Assembly: GCF_000003605.2 (NCBI RefSeq)
Contig: NW_003146286.1
Coordinates: forward strand, 35,555 to 86,658
DNA: 51,104 nt
Direction of reading: 5' to 3'
From: Saccoglossus kowalevskii
Lineage: Eukaryota; Hemichordata; Enteropneusta; Harrimaniidae
Notes under the pieces: generated by a model
Databases searched by the model: none
Seen by the model: the letters and a program-made list of their open reading frames with translations, nothing else
What the model was told of the DNA's origin: nothing
Shown here: in pieces, positions 50,873-51,104 of the stretch
Numbering within the stretch: position 1 is the first letter of the stretch
How the letters are laid out: every line of letters starts with the position of its first letter
Translations under genes and position numbers: made by a program

Positions 50873-51104
50873 CGGGACGCTTTTGTGACGTCAAAATAAC
50901 GATGTATGGAGATAATGTGGTTCTAAACTACAATTGTGTTTATTGATGTATTTGTTCGACATCCTGGACATAGTAAAATAGTCAAATTTTCATTGATGAA
51001 CGACTTCAGATCAAAACTATATCGGCGATTTGGCTGGTTCCCGCCTCAAGTGTCATGGCGTACCAAGCCACAAGAGACCGGTAACTAGTAACGGTTCTGG
51101 CATT

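Overview
The window looks like gene-poor, AT-rich nuclear DNA from an invertebrate animal, probably marine. The evidence is one animal-type receptor exon with a GT donor, a decayed LINE, several families of short inverted-repeat elements (MITEs), a minisatellite, and no dense bacterial-style ORFs. The taxon cannot be fixed from sequence alone. The repeat style would fit a mollusc, another lophotrochozoan or an invertebrate deuterostome, and this is inference. Almost all open frames of 60-120 codons here look like chance frames. I recognised no rRNA, tRNA or CRISPR array, and no intact transposase.

The one convincing protein-coding piece is on the minus strand at 33129-32441. It is the first coding exon of a natriuretic-peptide-receptor-like protein (NPR / receptor guanylate cyclase type), with a signal peptide and the N-terminal half of the ligand-binding domain. 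It contains the hallmark GPVCDYAAAPVAR, ends at a GTGAGT donor in phase 1, and carries a single-base frame break near 32710-32720. The rest of the gene must lie to the left on the minus strand, and I could not recognise any further exon with confidence. The left 32 kb is therefore probably intron 1, possibly with unrecognised exons.

Layout. 1-4.8 kb: non-coding, with two hairpins, one a 107-bp foldback at 2711-2817. 4.9-6.0 kb: a minisatellite of 43-bp units, most containing CACGTG, ending just before a 22-bp perfect palindrome. 6.3-6.5 kb: a TACTGTAA-type inverted-repeat element. 9.8-13.1 kb: two inverted copies of a roughly 310-bp MITE with ends ATCCTCGGGGGCGGA. 16.6 kb: a third MITE family. 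24-26.7 kb: short repeats, a 109-bp tandem duplication and a small foldback. 27.5-29.2 kb: a dead, 5'-truncated LINE reverse-transcriptase gene on the minus strand. 31.9-32.3 kb: a 169-bp tandem duplication just downstream of the receptor exon. 33.4 kb: a CTCF-like motif upstream of the receptor start. 34.3-34.8 kb: two members of a TTAA-flanked MITE family, the second running into a 451-base assembly gap. Further members lie at 38.4 and 47.0 kb. 37.5-40.7 kb: a diverged direct duplication of about 550 bp. 44.3-45.0 kb: a three-copy local repeat. 50.1-50.9 kb: more CTCF-like motifs.

I found no convincing new multi-gene system. The items most worth a second look are the broken receptor exon, the CACGTG minisatellite, the TTAA MITE cluster, the oppositely oriented CTCF-like motifs and the 107-bp foldback.
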